From Streptomyces sp. CGMCC 4.7035 (lineage in GTDB: Bacteria; Actinomycetota; Actinomycetes; Streptomycetales; Streptomycetaceae), in the NCBI RefSeq assembly GCF_031583065.1, contig NZ_CP134053.1:5993001-6057000 (forward strand): a DNA stretch of 64,000 nt. Reading direction: 5' to 3'. The notes under the pieces are model-generated. The model was not told the DNA's origin, did no database searches, and saw nothing but the letters and a program-made list of their open reading frames with translations. The position numbers and the translations under genes were made by a program. This document shows, piece after piece, positions 1 to 7,910 of this stretch. The number at the start of each line of letters is the position of its first letter. The stretch's first letter is position 1.

Positions 1-1
1 G

Positions 2-1000
2 GAGCTCGACACGTTCGCCGAGCAGAACGCGACCACCACCCTGCCCGTGCCGATCGCGCTCAACCAGTCGCCGGAGCCACTCAGACTCGGACCCTCGGAC
101 GACGCCGAGTGGGCGGCGTTCGCGGCGGAGGCGGTGCTGCGGGCAGGGGACGGCGGCGCGCTCGGCGACATCGGCCTGCACCGAAGGATGCGCGCGGCCA
201 TCGACCTCTCCTGGAACGCGATCGCCAGCGAGGTCGCCGCGGCGGCCGACCGCGCCCCCGAGGTCGAGTCGGCGCTGCTGCCCCTGCGCGCCCGCATCTC
301 CGTACGCGCGGGCCTCGGCAACCTCGCCACCGGGCTGCGCCCGCCGGCCACCGGTCACGACAACCCGCACTACTTCGACGACGCGGCCTGCGTACGGGCC
401 TGCGTGCTCGCCGTGGCGCACCCGGGGGATCCCCGACTCGCCGCGGAACTGGCCGAGTTCGACGCCCGCTACACCCAGGACGGCGACGGCGTCCACGGCG
501 CCCGCGCCATGGCCGCGGCCCTCTCCCTCGCCCTGTCCGGGGAGCCGGTCGACGCATGTGTGACGGCCGCGCTGGACCAGCTCCCCGAGTCCACCGAGAT
601 CGGCCGCAACGCCCGGCACGCGTTGAAGCTGACCCACGACGGCAACGGGGCCTTCTCCGTCGTGCCCCTGCTGGAGCACCAGATCGTCGACCACGTCTAC
701 AGCTACGGCATCGCGGCCGCGGAGACCGTCCCGGTCGCGCTCGCCCTGGCGGCCGCGGCCCGCGGCCGGATCGCCGAGGCCGTCCCCGCCGCCGCCTGTC
801 TGTCCCGGGTCGCCGACTCCGCCCCGGCCCTGGCGGGCGCGCTGACGGGAGCGCTCGGCGGCGGCGAGGCGATCCCGCCCGCCTGGCGCGAGTCCTGCCG
901 CACCCTCTCGGGCTGCGCCCTTCCCCGCCTGACCGGCACGGATCTCGTACACCTCGCCGAACTTCTGGAGGCGACGGAACTGGCCACCCCAGGTAGATGA
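2..1000 (+). CDS. ADP-ribosylglycohydrolase family protein (5' end outside window)
   Basis: The frame is already open at base 2 and stops with TGA at 998-1000, so the N-terminus lies upstream; about 332 residues are visible. The helix-rich chain ends in ADSAPALAGALTGALGG followed by IPPAW, which matches the C-terminal metal-site helix of the ADP-ribosylglycohydrolase (DraG/ADPRH) fold, where the usual form is GGDTDT...AGA..G...IP..W. The paired aspartates are not both kept here (ADSA instead of DTDT), so the second metal site may be weakened. Family members remove ADP-ribose from proteins or small molecules, but many paralogues have unknown substrates. It lies 7 bases before a second family member and probably shares its operon. 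The family call is fairly secure; activity is not. Confidence 0.75.
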   Translation, partial: ELDTFAEQNATTTLPVPIALNQSPEPLRLGPSDDAEWAAFAAEAVLRAGDGGALGDIGLHRRMRAAIDLSWNAIASEVAAAADRAPEVESALLPLRARISVRAGLGNLATGLRPPATGHDNPHYFDDAACVRACVLAVAHPGDPRLAAELAEFDARYTQDGDGVHGARAMAAALSLALSGEPVDACVTAALDQLPESTEIGRNARHALKLTHDGNGAFSVVPLLEHQIVDHVYSYGIAAAETVPVALALAAAARGRIAEAVPAAACLSRVADSAPALAGALTGALGGGEAIPPAWRESCRTLSGCALPRLTGTDLVHLAELLEATELATPGR

Positions 1001-1007
1001 TTCGGAC

Positions 1008-2162
1008 ATGACGCCCAATCTTTGCGAGACGATCCCCCTCGACGAGCGCATCGCCGGCGCCCTGGTCGGCGCGGCGGTCGGCGACGCCCTCGGCGGTCCC
1101 GTCGAGGGTCACTCCCCCGAGCAGATCGTCGAACGGCACGGCGGCCGGGTGTACGGGATCGTCGGCCCCTGGCACGGCGACGCCTGGCGCACGGCCCGCC
1201 CCATCGCGCCTTACCACAAGGGCGACGGCCACGTCACCGACGACACGTTGATGACCCATGCGCTGGTACGGGTGTACGCGACCGTCCGTGACCACCTCGA
1301 CGCGTACGCGATCGCCGAGCACCTGGTCCCGGACCTGATGACGAACCCCCGCTGGATCCCGGAACTGGAGGCGGAGGCGATCCCCCTCCACCGGGTCTTC
1401 CTCGCGGAGAAGTGGCTGGCGGCCCGGCTGCACTACGGTCACGTCGACCCCCGTGAGGCCGGCGTCGGCAACATCGTCAACTGCGGTGCCGCGATGTACA
1501 TGGCGCCGGTCGGCCTGGTCAACGCGGCCAACCCGGCGGGCGCGTACACCGAGGCGCTCGACGTGGCGGGCGCGCACCAGTCGTCGTACGGCAGGGAGGC
1601 GGCGGGCGTTCTCGCGGCTGCGGTCGCCGCGGCCTGCGCACCCGACGCGACCCCCGGCTCGGTCGTGTCCGCCTGCCTCTCCCTGGCAAAGGACGGGACG
1701 CGCGCGGCGATCGAGACGGTCTGCGACGCGGCCTCCCGCTACTCGGACTTCGAGTCGGCCCTGCGACCGCTGCGGGAGGCGGTGGCGCCGTACGACACGG
1801 TGGGCCCCGACTACCGCGCGCCGTCCCTGGGCGCCCGCCGCCCGTCCCGGCTGCACACGATCGAGGAACTCCCCATCGCGCTGGGCATGATGGTCGTGGC
1901 GCGCGGCGACTTCCGCCACGCGGTGCTCGGCTCGGTCAACTACGGCCGGGACTGCGACTCCATCGCGACGATGGCGGGCGCGGTGACCGGTGCGCTCGGC
2001 TCCGATGTACCGAACGACTGGGCGAAGACGGTCGCGGAGGCGAGCCGCCTCGACCTGCACGCGCCGGCACGGACGCTCACGGAGGTCACACGGGAGATCT
2101 TCAGCCGGGACGTACACCGCCGCCGGGCGCACGAGGCGGCGTTCGCCGGAATCGGAGGCTGA
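1008..2162 (+). CDS. ADP-ribosylglycohydrolase family protein
   Basis: A 384-residue protein starting at ATG 1008. Near the N-terminus ALVGAAVGDALGGPVEG (about residues 18-34) is the family's opening glycine-rich helix. TDDT at 77-80 gives the first acidic metal ligands, and NYGRDCDSIATMAGA (311-325, with D315 and D317) gives the C-terminal Asp pair. All ligands expected for a two-metal ADP-ribosyl hydrolase are therefore present, unlike in the gene upstream. The product is cytosolic, with no signal or membrane segment. Its stop (2160-2162) is followed one base later by the ATG of the next family member, so translation is likely coupled. The substrate (protein ADP-ribose, a nucleoside-like ribosyl compound, or other) cannot be read from sequence. 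Confidence 0.88.
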   Translation: MTPNLCETIPLDERIAGALVGAAVGDALGGPVEGHSPEQIVERHGGRVYGIVGPWHGDAWRTARPIAPYHKGDGHVTDDTLMTHALVRVYATVRDHLDAYAIAEHLVPDLMTNPRWIPELEAEAIPLHRVFLAEKWLAARLHYGHVDPREAGVGNIVNCGAAMYMAPVGLVNAANPAGAYTEALDVAGAHQSSYGREAAGVLAAAVAAACAPDATPGSVVSACLSLAKDGTRAAIETVCDAASRYSDFESALRPLREAVAPYDTVGPDYRAPSLGARRPSRLHTIEELPIALGMMVVARGDFRHAVLGSVNYGRDCDSIATMAGAVTGALGSDVPNDWAKTVAEASRLDLHAPARTLTEVTREIFSRDVHRRRAHEAAFAGIGG

Positions 2163-2163
2163 G

Positions 2164-3714
2164 ATGCTCCGACTGACCTGGGTCCAGCCGGAGGACCTCC
2201 TCGGCCATGAACTCCACCAGGCGGCACAGGACGGCCGGGAGCCGTCGGCGATCGCGGCGAGGTGGACAGCGGCGGGCGGCATGCAGGCCCCCCTACGGGC
2301 CGGCGCCTCACCGGTACCGGCGTCACCGTACTTGCGCCTGCTGGCAAAGGACTTGCTGGACGAACTGGCAGACCTGCCGAGCAGCCTGACGGAGCACGAG
2401 CCCACAAACCTGGCGCAGATCAAGAAGCTGTGCCCCAACTGGCCGTACGAGCATGCGAACAGTCGTACCGCGCAGCCTGCGGACAGTCGTGCCACACAAC
2501 CTGCGGGCAGTCGTGCCGCTGGGGCGATGGGGGTCCCCCCTGTTCGAGCGGAGCCGAGAACTTGGGGGAGGGTGGGCGCTGGGGGTACCCCCTGCCTCGA
2601 AGAGCTTGGGGGAGGCATCCTGCGAGCGCCGGTAAGCGAAACCACCCCCCGAGCAACCCCCACCGAGGCGCGCCTCGAAGCCGCGTGGCTGGGCCGTGCC
2701 GCCGGGTGCCTACTCGGCAAACCCGTGGAGAAGCTCCCCCTTGAGGGGATCAGGGCACTGGCCCGCGCCACCGGCAACTGGCCCCTGAACACGTGGTTCA
2801 CAGCCCGAGGGATCCCTCAAGAACTAACAGCGAAGTACCCCTGGAACCGCCGCTCCGCGGCAACCTCCCTCGCCGACAACATCGACGGCATGCCCGAGGA
2901 CGACGACCTCAACTACCCCCTCCTCAACCTCCTGTTGCTGCAGCGCCACGGCAAGACGTTCACCACCACCGATGTCGCCCGCCTCTGGCTCGACGAACTC
3001 CCCGCCGGCCGCACCTTCACCGCCGAGCGCATCGCCTACCGCAACCTTCTCTCCGGCATCGAACCCCCGCGCACGGCCCGCCACCGCAACCCCTTCCGTG
3101 AGTGGATCGGCGCCCTGATCCGCGCCGACGTCCACGGCTGGACGAACCCCGGCGACCCGGCCGCCGCGGCCGAACAGGCCCACCGCGACGCGGCCCTCAC
3201 CCACACCGCGAACGGCGTCTACGGGGCGATGTTCACGGCGGCCACCATCGCCGACGCGGCCACCGGCGCCCACGACGTCCACCACTGCCTGCGCACCGGC
3301 CTCGCCGTCGTCCCGGCCCGCTCGCGCCTGGCCCGGGCGGTGCGCCACGCCATCCGACTCGCCCACTGCACACCGGACTTCGACGCGGTCGTCGACGAAC
3401 TGCACGCCACCCACCGCGCCTACCACTGGGTGCACGCGGTCCCCAACACGGCCCTGATCGCCGCCGCGCTCACCCATGCCGACGGCGACTTCACCGGGTC
3501 CATCTGCCGTGCCGTGTCCGGAGGCTGGGACACCGATTCCAACGGCGCCACGGCCGGCGGCATCGCGGGCCTGCTGGCCGGACACCCCACCGCGCTCCCC
3601 GACCGCTGGACGACCCCCCTCAAGAACCGGCTGGCCACCTCCATCGGCGACTTCAACGGCATCGGCTTCGACACTCTCGCCCACCTCACACACCGGGAAA
3701 CCCATCGCTCATGA
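2164..3714 (+). CDS. ADP-ribosylglycohydrolase family protein with N-terminal extension and repeat-derived linker
   Basis: A 516-residue protein. I chose ATG 2164, one base after the previous stop, rather than an upstream ATG buried in the preceding gene. Residues 1-98 form an extra helical region of unknown function (LRLTWVQPEDLLG... to LCPNWP). Residues about 99-156 are a Ser/Arg/Ala/Pro/Gly-rich linker whose DNA is repetitive: 24-bp units from 2459 and a dispersed streptomycete repeat at 2521-2614. The catalytic domain starts near residue 170 (AAWLGRAAGCLLGKP). It has an acidic motif EDDD at about 245-248 and GWDTDSNGATAGG at 454-466 with D456 and D458, so both metal sites look intact. The stop overlaps the next gene as ATGA. 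Confidence 0.85.
   Translation: MLRLTWVQPEDLLGHELHQAAQDGREPSAIAARWTAAGGMQAPLRAGASPVPASPYLRLLAKDLLDELADLPSSLTEHEPTNLAQIKKLCPNWPYEHANSRTAQPADSRATQPAGSRAAGAMGVPPVRAEPRTWGRVGAGGTPCLEELGGGILRAPVSETTPRATPTEARLEAAWLGRAAGCLLGKPVEKLPLEGIRALARATGNWPLNTWFTARGIPQELTAKYPWNRRSAATSLADNIDGMPEDDDLNYPLLNLLLLQRHGKTFTTTDVARLWLDELPAGRTFTAERIAYRNLLSGIEPPRTARHRNPFREWIGALIRADVHGWTNPGDPAAAAEQAHRDAALTHTANGVYGAMFTAATIADAATGAHDVHHCLRTGLAVVPARSRLARAVRHAIRLAHCTPDFDAVVDELHATHRAYHWVHAVPNTALIAAALTHADGDFTGSICRAVSGGWDTDSNGATAGGIAGLLAGHPTALPDRWTTPLKNRLATSIGDFNGIGFDTLAHLTHRETHRS
2459..2614 (+). repeat. Repeat element inside a coding region
   Basis: Two and a partial third copy of a 24-bp unit begin at 2459, 2483 and 2507, reading ACAGTCGTNCC...CCTGCGG. 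They are followed by GGGGTCCCCCC and two versions of a GAGC...CTTGGGGGAG element ending at 2614. The 19-mer CTCGAAGAGCTTGGGGGAG (2596-2614) recurs exactly at 27682-27700 and, inverted, at 59781-59799. Because 24 is a multiple of 3, the unit encodes an 8-residue repeat (SRTAQPAD, SRATQPAG, SRAAGAMG) without breaking the frame. Confidence 0.8.
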
Positions 3715-4898
3715 CCGCACCCCTCACCGGCCTCCGTGTCCTGGATCTCGCGACCCTCTTCGCCGGTCCCCTCGCCGCCACCCTGCTCGGTGACTTCGGC
3801 GCCGAGGTCATCAAGGTCGAGCACCCGGACAGGCCGGACCCGTCCCGTGGTCACGGTCCGGCGAAGAACGGGGTGGGCCTGTGGTGGAAACTGCTGGGCC
3901 GCAACAAGCGCACGATGACGCTGGACCTGTCGAGGCCCGGCGGCCGTACGACACTTCTGCGCCTCGCCGCCACCGCCGACGTGATCGTCGAGAACTTCCG
4001 CCCGGGCACCCTGGAGAAATGGGACCTGGGCTGGGACGAGCTGTCGGCGGCGAACCCCCGACTGGTCCTCGCCCGGGTGACGGCCTTCGGCCAGTTCGGC
4101 CCGTACGCGCACCGCCCCGGCTTCGGCACGCTGGCGGAGGCCATGAGCGGGTTCGCGGCCATCACCGGGGAGCCGGACGCGCCCCCGACGCTCCCGCCGT
4201 TCGGTCTTGCCGACTCGATCGCGGGCCTGGCCACGGCGTACGCGGTGCTGACGGCCCTCGCGGCCCGGGACCGCACGGGCGCCGGACAGGTGGTGGACAT
4301 GGCGATCATCGAGCCGATCCTCACGGTCCTCGGCCCGCAGCCGGTCTGGTACGACCAGCTGGGCCACGTCCAGCCGCGCACCGGCAACCGCTCCCAGAAC
4401 AACGCCCCGCGCAACACCTACCGCACCGCCGACGGCAGCTGGGTGGCCGTCTCGACCTCCGCCCAGTCCGTCGCCGAACGGGTGATGCGTCTGGTGGGCC
4501 GCCCGGAGCTGATCGACGAGCCGTGGTTCGGGACGGGCGCGGACCGGGCCCGGCACGCGGACGTGCTCGACGAGGCGGTCGGCGGGTGGATCGCCCGCCG
4601 ACCATGCGCGGAGGTCCTGGAGGCGTTCGAGAAGGCGGAGGCGGCGGTGGCGCCGGTGCAGGACGTACGGGATGTGATGACCGACCCGCAGTACGCGGCG
4701 CTGGACACGATCACCACGATCCCCGACCCGGAACTCGGCCCGCTGCGTATGCAGAACGTCCTCTTCCGGCTCTCCGCGACGCCCGGCGCGATCCGCTGGG
4801 CGGGCCGTCCGCACGGTGCGGACACGGCGGCGATCCTGGCCGAACTGGGCCTCACGGACTCCGAGGTCGCCGCGCTGGAAGCGGAGGGCGCCCTGTGA
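3711..4898 (+). CDS. CaiB/BaiF family CoA-transferase (class III)
   Basis: A 395-residue protein starting at ATG 3711, which overlaps the previous stop. Class III CoA-transferases move CoA between carboxylic acids through an aspartyl-CoA intermediate. The N-terminus LTGLRVLDLATLFAGP, the DFGAEVIKVE stretch, NKRTMTLDL and ENFRPGTLEKW are family hallmarks. D168 in FGLADSIAG aligns with the catalytic aspartate of formyl-CoA transferase. Length is normal for the family. The next gene is a CitE-like lyase overlapping by 4 bases, so one model is that this enzyme activates a dicarboxylic or hydroxy acid as a CoA thioester that the lyase then cleaves. That pairing is inference; the substrate is unknown. 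Confidence 0.9.
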   Translation: MTAPLTGLRVLDLATLFAGPLAATLLGDFGAEVIKVEHPDRPDPSRGHGPAKNGVGLWWKLLGRNKRTMTLDLSRPGGRTTLLRLAATADVIVENFRPGTLEKWDLGWDELSAANPRLVLARVTAFGQFGPYAHRPGFGTLAEAMSGFAAITGEPDAPPTLPPFGLADSIAGLATAYAVLTALAARDRTGAGQVVDMAIIEPILTVLGPQPVWYDQLGHVQPRTGNRSQNNAPRNTYRTADGSWVAVSTSAQSVAERVMRLVGRPELIDEPWFGTGADRARHADVLDEAVGGWIARRPCAEVLEAFEKAEAAVAPVQDVRDVMTDPQYAALDTITTIPDPELGPLRMQNVLFRLSATPGAIRWAGRPHGADTAAILAELGLTDSEVAALEAEGAL

Positions 4899-5740
4899 CC
4901 GTGGATCCCGGCTTCCCCCCTCTGACCCTGCTGTACGCGCCAGGGGACCGCCCGGAGGTGGTCGGCAAGGCGTTGGTGTCGGGGGCGGACGTGGTGCTGA
5001 TCGACCTGGAGGACGCCATCGCCCCGGACCGCAAGGAGTACGCTCGGGCGGCGACGGCGGAACGACTGTCGGAACGCCCTCCGGTGCCGGTCCACGTCCG
5101 CGTGAACGCACTGGACAGCCCCTGGGCGGAGGCGGACCTCACGGCGCTGACGGCACTGCCCGGCCTCTCGGGCCTGCGTCTGCCGAAGGTGACATCGGCG
5201 TCGGAGGTGGTGGACGTCGCGGAACGGGCCGCGTCCGCGAAGGGCGGGGCCATCCCCCTCTATGCCCTGCTGGAGACGGCCTTGGGCGTGGAGCGGGCGT
5301 TCACGATCGCGTCGGCGCATCCGGCGGTACGGGGCATCGCGCTCGGCGAGGCGGATCTGCGGGCGGACCTGGGCGTACGGGAGGACGCGGGCCTGGACTG
5401 GTCGCGGTCACGTGTGGTGGTGGCCGCACGGGCCGCCGCACTGCCGCCGCCGGCCCAGTCGATCCACCCGGACACCCGGGACCTGGAGGGCCTGGCGGCC
5501 TCCTGCGCCCACGGCCGCACCCTGGGCTTCCTGGGCCGCGCGGCGATCCACCCCCGCCAGCTCCCGGTCATCGAACGCGCCTACGCGCCCACCGCGGAGG
5601 AGATCACACGAGCGGAGGAGACCCTGAAGGCAGCGGCCAGGGAACCGGGCGCCCAGGCCCTGCCCGACGGCCGCTTCATCGACACGGCTGTGGTGAGGGA
5701 GGCCCAGCGAACGCTGTCCCTGGCCCGGAGAAGACGCTGA
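4895..5740 (+). CDS. HpcH/HpaI aldolase/citrate lyase family protein (CitE-like CoA-ester lyase)
   Basis: A 281-residue protein. GTG 4895 overlaps the CoA-transferase stop (GTGA), which fixes the start. The TIM-barrel CitE-like family cleaves beta-hydroxy or malyl-type CoA thioesters using Mg2+. Visible signatures are DVVLIDLEDAI (33-42), HVRVN with R69, LRLPKV (94-99), LLETALGVE with E127, and GEADLRADLG with D154; E127 and D154 fit the metal ligands. The region from SIHPD onward matches the usual C-terminal part. It is the last gene of the run, followed by a strong hairpin. Substrate candidates such as citramalyl-, malyl- or hydroxymethylglutaryl-CoA-like esters are guesses. Confidence 0.88.
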   Translation: MTVDPGFPPLTLLYAPGDRPEVVGKALVSGADVVLIDLEDAIAPDRKEYARAATAERLSERPPVPVHVRVNALDSPWAEADLTALTALPGLSGLRLPKVTSASEVVDVAERAASAKGGAIPLYALLETALGVERAFTIASAHPAVRGIALGEADLRADLGVREDAGLDWSRSRVVVAARAAALPPPAQSIHPDTRDLEGLAASCAHGRTLGFLGRAAIHPRQLPVIERAYAPTAEEITRAEETLKAAAREPGAQALPDGRFIDTAVVREAQRTLSLARRRR

Positions 5741-5776
5741 GGACCTTCCCCTCCCTCGGGCCGGCCTCTCGTATGC

Positions 5777-5814
5777 GCCGGGGGCGCCGTATCCAGCGAT
5801 ACGGCGCCCCCGGC
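5777..5814. terminator. Bidirectional terminator hairpin between convergent genes
   Basis: Perfect 17-bp inverted repeat, 5777-5793 and 5798-5814, with a 4-base CAGC loop. It lies between the plus-strand lyase gene and the minus-strand lgt, and has no T tract on either side, as is common in streptomycetes. Confidence 0.85.
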
Positions 5815-5830
5815 AACGTACGAACGCCGC

Positions 5831-6862
5831 TCAGCCCTTCTTCGCGGACTCGGCCTCGTCCACCGACTCGGCCTCGTCCACCGACTCGGACTTGTCCACC
5901 GAAGCCTCGGGAACCGCCGGCTTCTCGTCCTTCGGCTCCGCCGGCTTCTCGTCCTTGGATTCCGGCTTCTTCTCGTCCTGCGGTTCCGGCTTCGTCTCCG
6001 GTTCCGCGGAGCCGCCGTCCCCCTCGGTCTCCTCGCCCACGACGTCGACGCCCGGTTCCACGACCTCCTCGCGGCCAGGCCGGACCCGGGACGACACCAC
6101 GATGTACGTCACGGCGAGCAGGAACACCAGCATCGCGGTCCAGTCGTTCAGCCGCAGGCCCAGGATGTGGTGCGCGTCGTCGACCCGCATGTACTCGATC
6201 CAGCCGCGGCCCACGCAGTACGCGGCCACGTACAGCGCGAACGCCCGCCCATGCCCCAGCTTGAAGCGGCGGTCCGCCCAGATGACGAGGAACCCGACGC
6301 CGACGCACCACAGCGACTCGTACAGGAACGTCGGGTGGTAGTACCCCGGCACCCGCCCGTCCGTGGAGGACGTGATGTGCAGTGCCCACGGCAGATCCGT
6401 GGCCCGCCCGTACAGCTCCTGGTTGAACCAGTTGCCCCAGCGCCCGATCGCCTGCGCGAAGGCGATACCGGGCGCGACGGCGTCGGCCCACGCGGGCAGC
6501 GGGATGCCCCGGCGCCGGCAGCCGATCCACGCGCCGATCGCCCCGAGCGCGATCGCGCCCCAGATGCCGAGCCCGCCCTGCCAGACCTTGAACGCGTCCA
6601 CCCAGTCACGGCCGTCGCTGAAGTACAGCTCGTAGTCCGTGATCACGTGGTAGAGCCGGCCGCCGACGAGACCGAACGGCACGGCCCAGACCGCGATGTC
6701 GGCCACCGTGCCGGCTCGGCCGCCCCGGGCGATCCAGCGTTTGTTGCCGAGCCACACGGCTACGAAGACACCGATGATGATGCAGAACGCGTAGCCGCGC
6801 AGCGGAATGGGGCCGAGATACAGCACTCCGCGCGACGGGCTGGGAATGTAGGCAAGTTCCAT
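5831..6862 (-). CDS. lgt: Prolipoprotein diacylglyceryl transferase
   Basis: Lgt transfers diacylglycerol from phosphatidylglycerol to the lipobox cysteine of prolipoproteins in the cytoplasmic membrane, the first step of lipoprotein maturation. I chose ATG 6862 (MELAYIPSPSRG), giving 343 residues; an open stretch of 38 codons upstream looks non-native. The signature GRWGNWFNQELYG is clear, preceded by WQGGLGIWGA, and about seven hydrophobic segments are present. The last roughly 65 residues form a Lys/Glu/Pro-rich hydrophilic tail with repeats such as ESVDEA twice in tandem and PKDEKP-type units. Actinobacterial Lgt proteins often carry such tails, of unknown use. It lies 132 bases downstream of a DsbA-like gene. 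LspA, the next enzyme in the pathway, is at 46749-47345. Confidence 0.95.
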   Translation of the reverse strand: MELAYIPSPSRGVLYLGPIPLRGYAFCIIIGVFVAVWLGNKRWIARGGRAGTVADIAVWAVPFGLVGGRLYHVITDYELYFSDGRDWVDAFKVWQGGLGIWGAIALGAIGAWIGCRRRGIPLPAWADAVAPGIAFAQAIGRWGNWFNQELYGRATDLPWALHITSSTDGRVPGYYHPTFLYESLWCVGVGFLVIWADRRFKLGHGRAFALYVAAYCVGRGWIEYMRVDDAHHILGLRLNDWTAMLVFLLAVTYIVVSSRVRPGREEVVEPGVDVVGEETEGDGGSAEPETKPEPQDEKKPESKDEKPAEPKDEKPAVPEASVDKSESVDEAESVDEAESAKKG

Positions 6863-6925
6863 GGCAGGTCCGACGCTACCGTGCCGGACACGCAGCGTGG
6901 CAACCCACCCGGCTACGGGTCCATA

Positions 6926-6951
6926 ACGTAGGTCGCCAACGTAGGTCGCCC
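6926..6951. repeat. 13-bp tandem direct repeat upstream of lgt
   Basis: Two adjacent exact copies of AACGTAGGTCGCC lie between the lgt start and the DsbA-like gene. They may be a regulatory site or simple slippage; nothing else supports a function. Confidence 0.5.
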
Positions 6952-6994
6952 CCGGCGGGTCAGTGACCGGGGGCACCGTCGGCCGGCACGGGCC

Positions 6995-7771
6995 TCAGGA
7001 CTTGTTCGCCGCCTCCACCATCTGCTTCAGCTTCGCCGGCGTCATCGTCCGGTCGGTGTAGATGTTCTTGCCGTCGAGGAGCACGGTCGGCGTGCCCGAG
7101 AAGCCGCCGCTCTGGAACGCGGCGTTCGACTTCGCCACCCAGCTGTCGTGCGTGCCGTCGTTGACGCACTTCTGGAACGCGGGGGTGTCGAGACCGCCGA
7201 CCTTGCCCGCCAGGTCGATCAGCTTGGCGTTGTCCGCGTACGAGTCCTTGGTCTCCGACGGCTGGTTCCGGTACAGCACGTCGTGGTACTCGCGGAACTT
7301 TCCGGCGTCCTGTGCGCACGCGGCCGCGTTGGCGGCGCGGAGCGAGCCGCTGCCGCCCAGGTTTCCGTCGATGAGCGTGACCAGGTGGTACTCGACTCTC
7401 AGCTGTCCGGCGTCGGCCAGCTGGTGGATCGTGGGGCTGTAGACGGTCTCGAAGGCCTTGCAGGCCGGGCAGCGGAAGTCCTCCCACACCGTGAGGGCCG
7501 ACTTGGCGGAGTCCTTGCCGACGGGAATCGCGAGGGCGTCCTTGCCCGTCGCTCCCGAGGGCACGGTGGCGGGCCCGGTGGCACCGCTCTTGCCGCTCTT
7601 GCCGGCGTTCGCCGCCAGGACGCCCACCACCGTCGCCAGGGCCAGGACGCCGACGACCGCGCCGCCCACGATCAATGTCCGACGGCGCTTCTCCGCGGCC
7701 TTCTGCTTCTCTCGCTCGACCGCAAGCCGCTCACGGGCGGCGCGCTTTCCGTCACGGTTCTTCTCGCTCAC
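6995..7771 (-). CDS. Membrane-anchored DsbA-like thioredoxin-domain protein
   Basis: A 258-residue protein starting at GTG 7771 (SEKNRDGKRAARERL). An earlier open stretch would run through a hairpin, so it was rejected. It has a basic cytoplasmic N-terminus rich in Lys/Arg (about 1-35), one transmembrane segment (about 36-56, LIVGGAVVGVLALATVVGVL), a Gly/Ser/Ala linker, then a DsbA-type thioredoxin fold. The CPAC active-site motif is in WEDFRCPACKAFE, and a cis-Pro region is present (SGTPTVLLDG). It should act on disulfides of exported proteins outside the membrane. A paralogue of the same architecture sits at 38378-39190. It follows the trp genes, separated from trpA by a hairpin. Confidence 0.88.
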   Translation of the reverse strand: MSEKNRDGKRAARERLAVEREKQKAAEKRRRTLIVGGAVVGVLALATVVGVLAANAGKSGKSGATGPATVPSGATGKDALAIPVGKDSAKSALTVWEDFRCPACKAFETVYSPTIHQLADAGQLRVEYHLVTLIDGNLGGSGSLRAANAAACAQDAGKFREYHDVLYRNQPSETKDSYADNAKLIDLAGKVGGLDTPAFQKCVNDGTHDSWVAKSNAAFQSGGFSGTPTVLLDGKNIYTDRTMTPAKLKQMVEAANKS

Positions 7772-7786
7772 ATCCGGCAGAACGAA

Positions 7787-7813
7787 CCGGGGAGGCGCAG
7801 CGCGCCTCCCCGG
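7787..7813 (-). terminator. Hairpin downstream of trpA
   Basis: Perfect 12-bp inverted repeat (CCGGGGAGGCGC and its complement) with a 3-base loop. It lies 98 bases after the trpA stop and just before the DsbA-like gene. It is the likely end of the trpC-M-B-A transcript; some read-through into the next gene is possible. Confidence 0.7.
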
Positions 7814-7910
7814 CCCCAGGTCCACCCGTTCGGGTGAGCGAATCACCCGATGCGTGCGGCTTGACCCGTACGGGTCGCGTGGTAACCCGTACGGATTTCG
7901 TGACGGGACG

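Noticed and set aside
81..2801. Minus-strand open frame of 906 codons
   Set aside because: It lies antisense to three clear ADP-ribosylglycohydrolase genes, is Arg/Ala/Gly-rich, and has no domain; a high-GC shadow.
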